63,627 nucleotides of DNA from an archaeon (GTDB lineage: Archaea > Nanobdellota > Nanobdellia > Pacearchaeales > GW2011-AR1), in contig JABHWZ010000014.1 in the NCBI GenBank assembly GCA_018657525.1, forward strand, positions 1 through 63,627, given 5' to 3'. A program made the translations under genes and the position numbers. This document shows, one piece after another, positions 32,670 to 41,867 of the stretch (position 1 is its first letter; the number at the start of each line of letters is the position of its first letter). Below the pieces are notes generated by a model. The model was not told the DNA's origin and ran no database searches. It worked only from the letters and a program-made list of their open reading frames with translations.

Positions 32670-34235
32670 ATGAAATTTCTACAAAACATAACTCCTCGAG
32701 ACTATCAACAAAAAATTTTTGAAACTTGTGTTAAAAAAAACTGCCTTGTTGTTCTTCCCACAGGTTTAGGAAAAACCCTAATTGCAATAATGTTAACGAT
32801 AGAAAGAATGACTCAGTTCCCTGGAGAAAAAGTTGTTTTACTTGCTCCCACAAAACCCCTCGCTGAACAACAATTTAACGCATTTCAAAAACACCTGCCA
32901 GAACTTTTTGGAGACATGCAACTTTTCACAGGAGCAATAAACGCACAAAAAAGAAAAAAAATCTGGCAAACCGCAGACATAATTTTCTCAACACCTCAAT
33001 GCGTAGCTAACGATCTAAAAAAAATGTTATATTCTTTAGAAGATGTTTGCCTTTTAATTGAAGATGAAGCTCATCGTTGTACAAAAAATTATGATTACAA
33101 TTTCATAGCTCAAAAATACAAATCTCAAGCAATTAACCAAAGATTAATGGGACTAACAGCCTCACCAGGTTCAGATCCAAGGAAAATAAAAGAAATTTGC
33201 AGAAATTTAAATATCGAAGAAGTTGAACTAAGAACAAGAGAAAGCCCTGACGTAAAAGAATACCTTCAAGAATTAAAAACAGAACAAATCAAAGTTGATT
33301 TCCCTGCAGAAATGGAAGAAATTAGACACGTTCTAAAAAAATTATTCAATAGTTATGTTGAAGAACTAAAACGAAGAAGAGTATTATTCGGTCCGGTTTC
33401 AAAAGTAGCTCTAATCAAATTACAAAAAAGCATCATGGGAACAATCTCTAGAGGTAATAAAAATTTTAATTATCTTTTGGGAGCATCTGCTTGCGCTCAA
33501 GCAATAAAACTTCAACACGCACTAGAGCTTTTAGAAACTCAAACAATAATAGGATTACATTCTTATTTCAAAAAATTATTTGATCAAGCGGCTAAAAAAC
33601 AATCAAGAGGAGTAATGAAACTTGTAGCCAAACCAGGATTTAACTTCATTTATTCGCAAGCAAATGAACTTCTTGTTAAAAACAAAGAGCATCCAAAAGT
33701 AGACAAACTAATGGAGATAATTCAACAAGAAAAAAATAACAAAGAAAAAATAAGAATCATAGTTTTCACACAATTTAGAGATACAGCGACAGCAATTTCA
33801 AAAAGATTAAACAATTTAGGGGGAATTAATTCCAAAGTGTTTGTTGGTCAAGCAAAAAAATCTTCCTCAACCGGAACAACAGGATTAAATCAAAAAGAAC
33901 AAAAAAAAATAATCGAAGAATTTTCTGAAGGAAAAATAAATATTCTTTGTGCCACTTGCATTGCAGAAGAAGGATTAGACATTCCAGAAGTTGATGCAGT
34001 AATCTTCTATGAACCTATCCCATCCGCAATCCGTTCAATTCAGCGTCGTGGAAGGACAGCAAGACTAATGCCTGGAAAACTTATCACCCTCATAACAAAA
34101 GATACACGCGATGAAACATTTTACTACGTTGCAAGAAGCAGAGAAAAGAAAATGCATAAATCAATAAGTGATATCAAAGAGAAACTAAAAACTGGGACCC
34201 TTTATAGAAAAAAAGAAGTTCAAGATAAACTATAA
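32670..34235 (+). CDS. Hef/FANCM-type DNA helicase (helicase half)
   Basis: 521 residues from the ATG at 32670. An SF2 helicase that remodels stalled forks and branched DNA. Motif I TGLGKT is at 31-36, Ia LAPTKPLAEQ, motif II DEAH at 132-135, motif III TASPG, an inserted helical domain typical of Hef (about 190-330), then IIVFTQFRDTA, IAEEGLDIP and motif VI IQRRGRTAR. Euryarchaeal Hef continues into an XPF nuclease, but here the protein ends and the nuclease is a separate gene at 36131. TTATAATA ends 21 positions before this ATG, excluding a GTG 18 nt upstream. Confidence 0.92.
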   Translation: MKFLQNITPRDYQQKIFETCVKKNCLVVLPTGLGKTLIAIMLTIERMTQFPGEKVVLLAPTKPLAEQQFNAFQKHLPELFGDMQLFTGAINAQKRKKIWQTADIIFSTPQCVANDLKKMLYSLEDVCLLIEDEAHRCTKNYDYNFIAQKYKSQAINQRLMGLTASPGSDPRKIKEICRNLNIEEVELRTRESPDVKEYLQELKTEQIKVDFPAEMEEIRHVLKKLFNSYVEELKRRRVLFGPVSKVALIKLQKSIMGTISRGNKNFNYLLGASACAQAIKLQHALELLETQTIIGLHSYFKKLFDQAAKKQSRGVMKLVAKPGFNFIYSQANELLVKNKEHPKVDKLMEIIQQEKNNKEKIRIIVFTQFRDTATAISKRLNNLGGINSKVFVGQAKKSSSTGTTGLNQKEQKKIIEEFSEGKINILCATCIAEEGLDIPEVDAVIFYEPIPSAIRSIQRRGRTARLMPGKLITLITKDTRDETFYYVARSREKKMHKSISDIKEKLKTGTLYRKKEVQDKL

Positions 34236-34272
34236 AATTGAACTGGATTATATACAAAGCACAACATAAATC

Positions 34273-34280
34273 TTTATAAA
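34273..34280 (+). promoter_or_regulatory. TATA box
   Basis: TTTATAAA ends 22 positions before the ATG at 34302. Confidence 0.6.
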
Positions 34281-34301
34281 AAAAATTTAATATCAATTTT
34301 T

Positions 34302-34967
34302 ATGAAAAGAGTTGAACTTCCTAAAATTAATATCCCTAAAAAAGATCTAACAATATATGTTCTTGGAAGTTTAAAAAACAGAGAATTAATTATTCCCTTA
34401 GCTAAAGAATTAAGAAAATTAAAATTTAAAGAAGTTTTTGATTCTTGGATTTCTCCCGGACCAGAAGCAGATGACTTCTGGAGAGATTGGGCAAAAGAAA
34501 GAGGTTTAAATTATAAAGAAGCATTAGCTGAATATGCTGCAACTCATGTTTTTGAATTTGATAATTTTCATATTAATAGAGCGGACATTGGAGTAATGTG
34601 TATGCCTTGTGGAAAATCCGGACATCTAGAATTAGGCACAATGCTAAGAGCAGGAAAAAGAGGATATATCTTATTTGATAAAGAGCCCGAAAGATGGGAT
34701 GTAATGCATCAATTTGCAGATAAGATTTTTACAGACAAAAAAGACCTAATAAAAGAACTAAAGACAAATGCAGGTAAGCCTTCAGAAAGAGATGATTTTT
34801 GCCATGCAACAACATTTTTTAATTTAGCCAGAAGAAGTGGATTAGATGAGGGAGATTCAAAAACATATGTAAGAGAAAGGATGCAATATTATTGGGAAGG
34901 TCTTTCTAGAAAAGAAAGAGGAGAATTAGAGCATCAATATACCAGTTTAATGGAATTGATTAAATAA
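34302..34967 (+). CDS. Nucleoside 2-deoxyribosyltransferase-like protein
   Basis: 221 residues. The core has a Rossmann-like start (TIYVLGSLKNRELI), FDSWISPGPEADDFW, and INRADIGVMCMPCGKSGHLE, which corresponds to the D-x-x-V-x-x-LPCGxSxHLE pattern of the nucleoside 2-deoxyribosyltransferase superfamily, including many phage members. The Glu of GHLE would be the nucleophile position. The C-terminal 70 residues (FCHATTFFNLARRSG to the end) are an extra helical domain. The substrate is unknown. With deoC nearby, deoxynucleoside metabolism is plausible. Confidence 0.75.
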   Translation: MKRVELPKINIPKKDLTIYVLGSLKNRELIIPLAKELRKLKFKEVFDSWISPGPEADDFWRDWAKERGLNYKEALAEYAATHVFEFDNFHINRADIGVMCMPCGKSGHLELGTMLRAGKRGYILFDKEPERWDVMHQFADKIFTDKKDLIKELKTNAGKPSERDDFCHATTFFNLARRSGLDEGDSKTYVRERMQYYWEGLSRKERGELEHQYTSLMELIK

Positions 34968-35033
34968 TTATAAATTATAGTTTCTACAACAATTAAATAT
35001 TTATATCCAATTAAAAAATAAGAAATATAATAA

Positions 35034-36077
35034 TTAATTTTTTCTAAGTCCATGAGCAGTACTTTCTAATAATCCTGATGAAGAAATCTCCATAAAATCT
35101 GCTTTTCCCCTTAAAGCATCAATCTTATCCACTCCATGATAAGTCATTCCAGAAGCAAGACCTCCCAAAAATTTTCGAATAATCTTTTCTATAGGACCTT
35201 TATATTCTACAGTAGTTTTTTCACCCTCTACACTTATGACCTCTCTATGTTTTTGACCATCTAATTGCAATTTCTCCATAGAAGCAGAATAACTCGCCAT
35301 CCCCCGATACTCTTTATATTTTTTCCCTCCTTCATCAATAATCTCCCCAGGAGTTTCTTCAGTTCCTGACAAAATACTCCCTAGCATCACTGTGTCTGCC
35401 CCAGCCCCAATTGCTTTAACTAAATCTCCCGGCTTTTTTATTCCTCCATCTGCACAAATAGGAATTCTTCCTTGAGTCGCTTCATAAACATCCATAATTG
35501 CAGTAATCTGAGGCACTCCTGCACCAGTCATTTCACGAGTAGTACACATTGAGCCCGGACCAATACCTACTTTCACTGCATCAGCCCCCTTACTAATAAA
35601 ATATTCTGCAGCATCTTTTGTAGCAATGTTTCCTACCATGACATCTACTAAAGGAAAATTTTCTTTAATCCAATCCAATGTTTTGCCCACTCTTTTGGAA
35701 TGTCCATGTGCAACATCCAAAACAATAATTTCTAATCCCGCTTCAAGAAGAATTGGAACTCTCAATTCATAATCCTTCACTCCTACTGCAGCTGCAGAAA
35801 TAAGTCCTTCATTTTTAACTTTTCTAATTTCTTCAGCTTCTTGTTGCATAGTTAAAAATCTATGAATAACTCCTAACCCCCCCATTCGTCCTAAAGCAAT
35901 AGCCATCTTACTATCACAAACAGTGTCCATATTAGCTGCAAGGAGAGGATTATCCAAAGAATAATTTCTAGTAACCTGAGTTCCAAAATTTACATCTTTT
36001 CTAGAATAAATCTTATTATACTTAGGAACAATCAAAACATCATCAAAGGAATATCCTTTACCAATTACTCTTGCCAT
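35034..36077 (-). CDS. IMP dehydrogenase / GMP reductase family enzyme without CBS domains
   Basis: 347 residues from the ATG at 36077. TIM-barrel motifs: FDDVLIVPKYN, LAANMDTVCD, IIVLDVAHGHS, and GIGPGSMCTTREMTGAGVPQ with catalytic C178, ADGGIKKPGD, MLGSILSGTEETPGE and YRGMASYS. No CBS pair is inserted after VIHRFLTMQQ, so it is much shorter than the usual 480-residue IMPDH. The flap (EGEKTTVEYKG) resembles GMP reductase, while the C-terminus (DFMEISSSGLLESTAHGL) resembles IMPDH, so the reaction direction is undecided. Upstream in-frame sequence is rejected because it crosses the shared promoter. Confidence 0.85.
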   Translation of the reverse strand: MARVIGKGYSFDDVLIVPKYNKIYSRKDVNFGTQVTRNYSLDNPLLAANMDTVCDSKMAIALGRMGGLGVIHRFLTMQQEAEEIRKVKNEGLISAAAVGVKDYELRVPILLEAGLEIIVLDVAHGHSKRVGKTLDWIKENFPLVDVMVGNIATKDAAEYFISKGADAVKVGIGPGSMCTTREMTGAGVPQITAIMDVYEATQGRIPICADGGIKKPGDLVKAIGAGADTVMLGSILSGTEETPGEIIDEGGKKYKEYRGMASYSASMEKLQLDGQKHREVISVEGEKTTVEYKGPIEKIIRKFLGGLASGMTYHGVDKIDALRGKADFMEISSSGLLESTAHGLRKN

Positions 36078-36100
36078 AACTATCAGTGGAGAAAAGATTT

Positions 36101-36110
36101 CTTTAAAAAG
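36101..36110. promoter_or_regulatory. Symmetrical TATA element serving two divergent genes
   Basis: CTTTAAAAAG reads nearly the same on both strands. Its plus-strand end is 21 positions before the Hef-nuclease ATG (36131), and its other end is 24 positions from the IMPDH/GMPR ATG (36077). One TATA element may therefore drive both. Confidence 0.55.
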
Positions 36111-36130
36111 ATTATTACAATAGAATACAT

Positions 36131-36889
36131 ATGAAAACAATAATCCACAAACCAGTTCTAGACATTTTTTCGACATCCAAAAAGAAAACTTCTTCAAACA
36201 TTCCTCAAAAAGATGCTCAAGCACTCCGCAATAAGGAGGGCACTGAACAGTGTCCAAAAGAAAAAATAATTATGGATTACAGAGAGAAAAATTCTTTAGT
36301 TTATTTTAATTTATTAAAAGAAGGTTTTGACGTTGAAGTCAGAGAATTAAAAGTAGCAGATTTTTTAGTCAAAGAAGTTGCAATTGAAAGAAAAACCGTT
36401 TCTGATTTTATCTCTTCTATGATAAATAAAAGATTAACAAAACAATTAGAAGAACTGCAACAGTATCAAAAAAGAATTTTAATAATAGAGGGCCTCGAGG
36501 AACAAGAACTTTACACTGAAGAATTTTCTGAAAAAAAAGGAGTTCATCCAAATGCTATTAGAGGTTTTCTACTTTCAATAATCCTGAAATACAATGTTCC
36601 AATTATCTTCACTAAAAATTCTCAAGACACCGCAAAATTTATTTCAGTCCTTTCAAAAAAACAACAAAAAGAAAGTTCATTAAACGTAACAAAAAAATCC
36701 TTGACCAAAAAAGAAAGAAAACAATTCATTTTAGAGAGTTTTCCAAACATTGGTCCAAAGACAGCAAAGAAATTGCTTCAAAAATTTAAAACCATTAATA
36801 ATATTTTTAATGCTTCAATCAAAGAACTTCAAGAAATTTTAGGAAAAAGAGCAATAATTTTTAAAGAAATTATTCTCTCTCACTACTAA
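36131..36889 (+). CDS. Hef/XPF-type structure-specific nuclease (nuclease half)
   Basis: 252 residues. After a 45-residue basic leader, an ERCC4 nuclease domain has IIMDYREKNS, VADFLVKEVAIERKTVSDF (catalytic ERK at 86-88 with following D92) and LIIEGLEE. The C-terminus is a tandem helix-hairpin-helix (FPNIGPKTAKKLLQKF, about 205-250) for DNA binding. It would cut the branched DNA unwound by the helicase at 32670, the two being one polypeptide in Euryarchaeota. The 3' end overlaps the convergent small gene by 20 nt. Confidence 0.92.
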   Translation: MKTIIHKPVLDIFSTSKKKTSSNIPQKDAQALRNKEGTEQCPKEKIIMDYREKNSLVYFNLLKEGFDVEVRELKVADFLVKEVAIERKTVSDFISSMINKRLTKQLEELQQYQKRILIIEGLEEQELYTEEFSEKKGVHPNAIRGFLLSIILKYNVPIIFTKNSQDTAKFISVLSKKQQKESSLNVTKKSLTKKERKQFILESFPNIGPKTAKKLLQKFKTINNIFNASIKELQEILGKRAIIFKEIILSHY

Positions 36890-37124
36890 CTCTTTCACAC
36901 TCTTGAACCAAATAATCCACATGGTCTTTTAAACTCCAAACTCTTGTACTTGCCTTCGCCCTTCTTTTTTTTAAAAACCCCTCGACAACCTCATAAACTA
37001 AACCATAATTTTCTCCAAACTCTTCCTCCAAATTAGTCCGACTCCAAAGACCAGATGCCCCTATTTCTGGCAAAGAATAAAGTTTAGCCACTCTCCCAAT
37101 CAAAGGCGCATAATTAGTAACCAT
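36870..37124 (-). CDS. Small unrecognised protein
   Basis: 84 residues (MVTNYAPLIGRVAKLYSLPE onward), helical and soluble. SGLWSRTNLEEEFGENYGLV and a C-terminal WSLKDHVDYLVQECE are the only notable segments. It overlaps the nuclease gene tail by 20 nt on the other strand. The frame has normal codon character and a TATATATTTAAG box about 25 nt upstream. No function is suggested. Confidence 0.5.
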   Translation of the reverse strand: MVTNYAPLIGRVAKLYSLPEIGASGLWSRTNLEEEFGENYGLVYEVVEGFLKKRRAKASTRVWSLKDHVDYLVQECERVSSERE

Positions 37125-37229
37125 GAAATTTTAAACAAACCCCCCCTCTTAAATATATACTTTCTAAAATATATATTACAGTAAACAATAGTTATATAAA
37201 ACTTCTAACTCTTTTTAAATTATATTTTC

Positions 37230-38066
37230 TCAAAGCAATTCACTTAAAATTTTAGCACCAACCTTTGTTGTCAAATTATCGCACTTCAAATCTTTAAAAG
37301 AATTAATCTCAACTAAATCCATTGCCCTCAAAGTTTTTACTTTACTCAATCTTTGTAAAATATAAATCAACTGCCTTGAAGTTAATCCTCCTGACTCTGC
37401 ATAAAAAGTTGCAGGTGCAAAAACTGGATCTAAAACATCAATATCAATTGAAATGTAAACTTCTTTTCCATAACAAAATTCCATTAAAGTATCTGCAATA
37501 TTATCAATATCTTCCTCGATAGAATTAATATTTATTTGTTTAATTTTATTTTCATTTAAAAATTTCATTTCATTTTCATGAAATTTTCTCGCACCAACAA
37601 TCATAATCTCTTCAGCAGGGAAACCTGATTTAACCAAAAAACTTAACCATTCTTCATGATCTGGAGTTTTATTCTCTTTCCATAAATCCATACAATCTGC
37701 ATGTGCATCAAATACAATTAAGATAGGTTTCTTCCCCTCCATTTTACAATAATCTAAAAAAGCCCGAGAAGTCGAATAACTAATTGAATGATCCCCCCCT
37801 AAAAAGATAACTTTAGGATTATGCTTAAAAAAATTTAATGAATTTTTATAAATTAATTGCTCTGCTTCTTGAAGATTAGAATTATCAACATGAATCTCTT
37901 CTATGTTCATTTTACCCACATCAATCTTCCTGCCGGTTTCATTAGAGAAACAATTCTTTAATTCAGACAAAATCGCATTTCCAGAATCCCTACACCCATG
38001 AGTATCTGCCAGAGCAGAATTTATTCCTGGAACTTTTACAATCAATGGATATTTAATATTTGCCAT
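37230..38066 (-). CDS. Arginase/agmatinase family ureohydrolase
   Basis: 278 residues. The binuclear manganese site is complete: GGDHS, IVFDAHADCMD and ISIDIDVLDP (the SxDxDxxDP motif). The stretch after it is FAPATFYAESGGLTSRQL, where the classical form is AFAPGTGTPxPGG, so the substrate loop differs. In archaea such enzymes are usually agmatinases in polyamine synthesis; arginase or guanidinobutyrase activity cannot be excluded. A CTTAAATG box lies about 22 nt upstream. It is monocistronic. Confidence 0.88.
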   Translation of the reverse strand: MANIKYPLIVKVPGINSALADTHGCRDSGNAILSELKNCFSNETGRKIDVGKMNIEEIHVDNSNLQEAEQLIYKNSLNFFKHNPKVIFLGGDHSISYSTSRAFLDYCKMEGKKPILIVFDAHADCMDLWKENKTPDHEEWLSFLVKSGFPAEEIMIVGARKFHENEMKFLNENKIKQININSIEEDIDNIADTLMEFCYGKEVYISIDIDVLDPVFAPATFYAESGGLTSRQLIYILQRLSKVKTLRAMDLVEINSFKDLKCDNLTTKVGAKILSELL

Positions 38067-38168
38067 ATAAATAAGGAATAACCTTCATTTAAGAAAGTTT
38101 TGGAAACAATAAAAAGATTCACTAAACTTTTATAAGAAAAATATTTTAATCTCTTTAAAAAAACCTAT

Positions 38169-41051
38169 TTAATTCTTATTTACCGCCACTTCTGAAGAAC
38201 TTCCCCCTCCCCCTCCAGAGCCCCCTGAACTAACCCCTGAATCATTTGATTCCCCTTCACCAATTAAATCATAAACACATTGATTATACTCATTACTACT
38301 AAAAATATTTGTAAACCTACACCAAAATTTAATCGCGACTCGCTTAAATATATTAGCATTCGCAATCATATCTACGACCTCAATGCACTCCCCAGAAGAA
38401 CAAACATTACTAGCACATTCATAATTATTCTGGCAATTAGCCCAATTACCTTTTGAATTCTTTGTTCTTTGTTCCTTAACTCTGCCGTCGATATCACAAT
38501 AAGCATTCATAATTACTGGCACATTCCTAACTCCAGAATACCCTACAATTATGCCAACAATACTCTTCTCAGGAAATTCTCCATCAAAATTAATCTCTCC
38601 TATTGCAATCGATAAAGTCTCTTCTTTTGCCCCTGCAAATTCTTTAAAACTAATATCTGCTTTATCCCCCGCAGAAAGATTATAGATATCATAATCTCCT
38701 TCAATTACATCTGGAGCAATAGTCACTGAATACTCCACAGATTCTCCCTCTAAGAACTCCCTATTAACTTTCAAAATTAATTCATCTTCTCCAGTCACTT
38801 CTGCGGTAATAAAATCTTCTCCAGAAAAATCTCTATTAAATTCTGCAACACTAATTAACTCATAATCTTCATCGTAATACTGCTCTTCAAAAGAATCAAA
38901 TTGTTGCTCAAATCTGAACCCATATGGAATACAATTATTCTCCCGAACATTGCCAAACCATTTTGGAACATAACAACCAGAACATATTCCTGGATTACAT
39001 TCTATTTCAGAAACAACTGCATTATCCTCTCCATTACAATATTGATTGCAAGTTTGAGTTTGAAATCCATGAGGAGGACAAATAACCGGCTCAAGTTTAC
39101 AACTCCAACTACTTGAACATTTATTTTCCTCACTAAAATCTAAATCTGATTTACAATGATTAATTAAATTGCTTATAACTTTTTCAACATTCCAATCAAG
39201 ATAAAACTGAGAAATATAATCAAAATCATTATCATAAAGATCTTCCAAATAATCAATAATATTCTCTTGTTTCTGATTATGAATTTCCCTCTCCCTATCT
39301 TCACAAGAATCTTCATCCCAACAATTCCAATAATAATCAGAAGAATAAGTATTGATTCTAAAAAACTTATTTCCACTTATCCAAAAAGCAATTTTACTTT
39401 TATAACTAGAATCTATGTCCGCTAAATTAACTTTCTCCCGATATACATCCCAAGGATTAATACAAATATAAACATTCTGCCCATTAATTGATTTTTGAGT
39501 ACACAAATCATAACTCAAACTATTTTCTAATTCTGAGAGAATCTCTTCTTCCAAAGCATTGTTGAACTCTGAAACATGAATATCTAAATGACTATAATCA
39601 TCCCTAGAATTTAAAGTAAAAGAAGAGTAATAAAAAGCTCGATCTTCCCAAGTATAATTGTCAGCATAAGACAATTTCCATTTATCATTTTCTAAATAAA
39701 AATCTTCTGGATTTTTTAAAAAATCAGTTACATCAGAACAAGAATCCAATATCTCTAGGTTCAATTTACTTAAATTAATTTCTAAAGCCAAACATCCCTC
39801 TTTAGATAAATCCAAATCAAACTCTTCCCTCTCCCCTTTCCATTCAGATAATCTATCACATCTTCTTTCTGAAACAAATTCAGTTTCATCCCATAAAATA
39901 CAACACCCCTCATTACAATAATAATCACTTTCTTCACTTACACATTGAGTATCATTCACAAGCCAATCCGCATTTTCCATTAAAAAACAATCCTCCGAGG
40001 CATACTCTGAATAACAAAAACCCTCCTGGTAGTTAACACAGCATCCCAAAACTTCAGGTAGCTCAACACAAGCCCCATCTTGACAAATCTTCCCTTCAGA
40101 AGAGCAATCATAATCTTGGGCCTCCATAGTTCCATCTGATTTACAAATAGCCTCTGAAATAATATCTGTCTGTGTAGTTGAATCATAATACAGAGTTCCA
40201 TCATCTCCACGGCACATATCCCTAGTTCTACTATCTCCGGAAAGAGCTTCTCCCTTCTCCTCATAATTCAACCCCCCGTCGCTATCAGTACAAATTATTA
40301 CCAGATCTTCCGGTTCAATAGGACTAGTTGACATCTCATACAACACAGCTACATCTTCTTCATTCAATGCTTTATCATAAATTCTCACCTCATCTAACAT
40401 TCCATTAAAATATTTTGGGGAATTCAAAGTAGGCATATAACCAATAGTTAAATCTTTAAGACTCCTTATTTTAAAGTTGGAATCATCTGCTTTCCCAACT
40501 AAAGAACCATCTTGATAAATTTTAAAATAAGTCCCATCATAAACCCCTACCACATGAGACCAAACACCTGTTTCCACATTCCCTGCACGATAATAATCAT
40601 CAGACCCAAAGGAGATTTCTTTATTAGAATCTGTCCTTAAATATAAATAAAGAGGATTTGCCCAATAAGACCCTAAATGACCCACAATAGAATATTGTTT
40701 ATTTACTCGATTTGAAACTCTAGAAGAATCATTTAAAAAATACCAAGCCGCAATAGATAATTCATCTAGAGGCAAATCAAAATCTTCTGGAATGTTTAAA
40801 TAACTCTGCCCATCTAAAATTAAAACTTTCCCCCGAGAAAAATCCTCAATAATTAAAGGATTACCTTCAAGAACTGCATCATTACCTGTAACTGCATTTT
40901 CAAAATTATCTTCAAAATTATAATAAGCCACTAACCCCTCATCTGGACTAAAACTCGGAGAACCAAAAAGCCAATCAAATGCTCCCGCACTAACCCCTGA
41001 CAAAGATAAAACTAATAATCCCATAAAAAATAAACTTAACCCTCTTTTCAT
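38169..41051 (-). CDS. Secreted cysteine-rich surface protein with LamG domain
   Basis: 960 residues. A signal peptide (MKRGLSLFFMGLLVLSLSG, then VSAGAFDW) is followed by a LamG/concanavalin-like domain at about 40-245 (GLVAYYNFEDNFENAVTG, LSIAAWYFLND, VGVYDGTYFKIYQDGSLV, YFNGMLDEVRIYDKALNEE). A long cysteine-rich region follows (about 255-700, with patterns such as CNEGCCILWDETEFVSERRC), a beta domain (about 735-880), and a C-terminal Gly/Ser-rich tail (GGSGGGGGSSS). It probably sits in or on the S-layer. No C-terminal membrane helix is visible. Confidence 0.8.
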   Translation of the reverse strand: MKRGLSLFFMGLLVLSLSGVSAGAFDWLFGSPSFSPDEGLVAYYNFEDNFENAVTGNDAVLEGNPLIIEDFSRGKVLILDGQSYLNIPEDFDLPLDELSIAAWYFLNDSSRVSNRVNKQYSIVGHLGSYWANPLYLYLRTDSNKEISFGSDDYYRAGNVETGVWSHVVGVYDGTYFKIYQDGSLVGKADDSNFKIRSLKDLTIGYMPTLNSPKYFNGMLDEVRIYDKALNEEDVAVLYEMSTSPIEPEDLVIICTDSDGGLNYEEKGEALSGDSRTRDMCRGDDGTLYYDSTTQTDIISEAICKSDGTMEAQDYDCSSEGKICQDGACVELPEVLGCCVNYQEGFCYSEYASEDCFLMENADWLVNDTQCVSEESDYYCNEGCCILWDETEFVSERRCDRLSEWKGEREEFDLDLSKEGCLALEINLSKLNLEILDSCSDVTDFLKNPEDFYLENDKWKLSYADNYTWEDRAFYYSSFTLNSRDDYSHLDIHVSEFNNALEEEILSELENSLSYDLCTQKSINGQNVYICINPWDVYREKVNLADIDSSYKSKIAFWISGNKFFRINTYSSDYYWNCWDEDSCEDREREIHNQKQENIIDYLEDLYDNDFDYISQFYLDWNVEKVISNLINHCKSDLDFSEENKCSSSWSCKLEPVICPPHGFQTQTCNQYCNGEDNAVVSEIECNPGICSGCYVPKWFGNVRENNCIPYGFRFEQQFDSFEEQYYDEDYELISVAEFNRDFSGEDFITAEVTGEDELILKVNREFLEGESVEYSVTIAPDVIEGDYDIYNLSAGDKADISFKEFAGAKEETLSIAIGEINFDGEFPEKSIVGIIVGYSGVRNVPVIMNAYCDIDGRVKEQRTKNSKGNWANCQNNYECASNVCSSGECIEVVDMIANANIFKRVAIKFWCRFTNIFSSNEYNQCVYDLIGEGESNDSGVSSGGSGGGGGSSSEVAVNKN

Positions 41052-41071
41052 ATACTCTTTAAAAAAAACAT

Positions 41072-41080
41072 CTTTATAAG
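41072..41080 (-). promoter_or_regulatory. TATA box of the LamG protein gene
   Basis: Minus-strand CTTATAAAG ends 21 positions before the ATG at 41051. Confidence 0.6.
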
Positions 41081-41171
41081 TTTATTCCTAAAATAATAAA
41101 TTTTTAAAATAAAAACAATTAATCGCCCAACAAATCAAGAACAATAGATTTTTAATTAGTTTTCTCTTAAA

Positions 41172-41867
41172 ATGAATATGGAAAAAAGAGTGGTTATTTT
41201 AATCTCAGCAATTGTGTTCCTCTCTATCCTAATCCCTTTCGTCTTCTATTACCAAGTCTATCTCTCTTATTCTCCAGATTTAAATTGCGAAAAAATAATC
41301 ACAAACCCCAATACCCCGAATGCGATTAATATTGTCTTTATAACAACCCAAAATAATTCTGCTTTGGAAAAATATATTCAAACTTTTTTAGAGACAGTTC
41401 CATTTTCACAAAACAAAGAAAAATTCAATTTCTATAAAATTGACCACGACCCAGAATGTAAAATAATCCAAAACACTGCAGTTTATTGTTACTCAAAAAA
41501 ATTAATTAAAGAATCCTCTAACTGTCCAAATGATTTCATTGTGGCAATATCTGATCAAGAACCTAAAATAAGAAGCTCTGCATACTCTAATGTAATCAGT
41601 ATCAATTCTAAGCACTCGCCGACAGTATTTATCCACGAATTCGGGCATGTTTTTGCAAATTTAGCAGATGAATATATTCCTGCAAAAATTCCATCAGGTG
41701 CAACAAACTGCAATCAAGAACCAATTTATGAAACAAGTTTTAAAGGATGTTCCACAACAAAACATTTTAGACCTTCAATAGCATCCATAATGAAAACACT
41801 CCAAAGTACAAGTTATGACCTCTTCAATGAAAATTTAATTAACAAAATAATAGAAAAATACAAATGA
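41172..41867 (+). CDS. Membrane-anchored M64-type zinc metallopeptidase
   Basis: 231 residues. An N-terminal membrane anchor (VVILISAIVFLSILIPFVF, about 7-25) precedes an extracellular domain. Residues 152-169 read VFIHEFGHVFANLADEYI: an HExxH motif (155-159) followed at the right distance by LADEY, as in the IgA-peptidase M64 family (HEFGHxxxGLADEY). Cysteines at about 39, 96, 106 and 118 could form disulfides. Its stop overlaps the next start (ATGA). Together with the following secreted protein and pilin-like gene it forms a three-gene operon, suggesting surface processing. Confidence 0.8.
   Translation: MNMEKRVVILISAIVFLSILIPFVFYYQVYLSYSPDLNCEKIITNPNTPNAINIVFITTQNNSALEKYIQTFLETVPFSQNKEKFNFYKIDHDPECKIIQNTAVYCYSKKLIKESSNCPNDFIVAISDQEPKIRSSAYSNVISINSKHSPTVFIHEFGHVFANLADEYIPAKIPSGATNCNQEPIYETSFKGCSTTKHFRPSIASIMKTLQSTSYDLFNENLINKIIEKYK

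Noticed and set aside
36078-36257. Sixty extra N-terminal residues for the IMPDH/GMPR gene
   Set aside because: They overlap the divergent nuclease gene and the shared TATA element, and the family N-terminus starts at the ATG at 36077.
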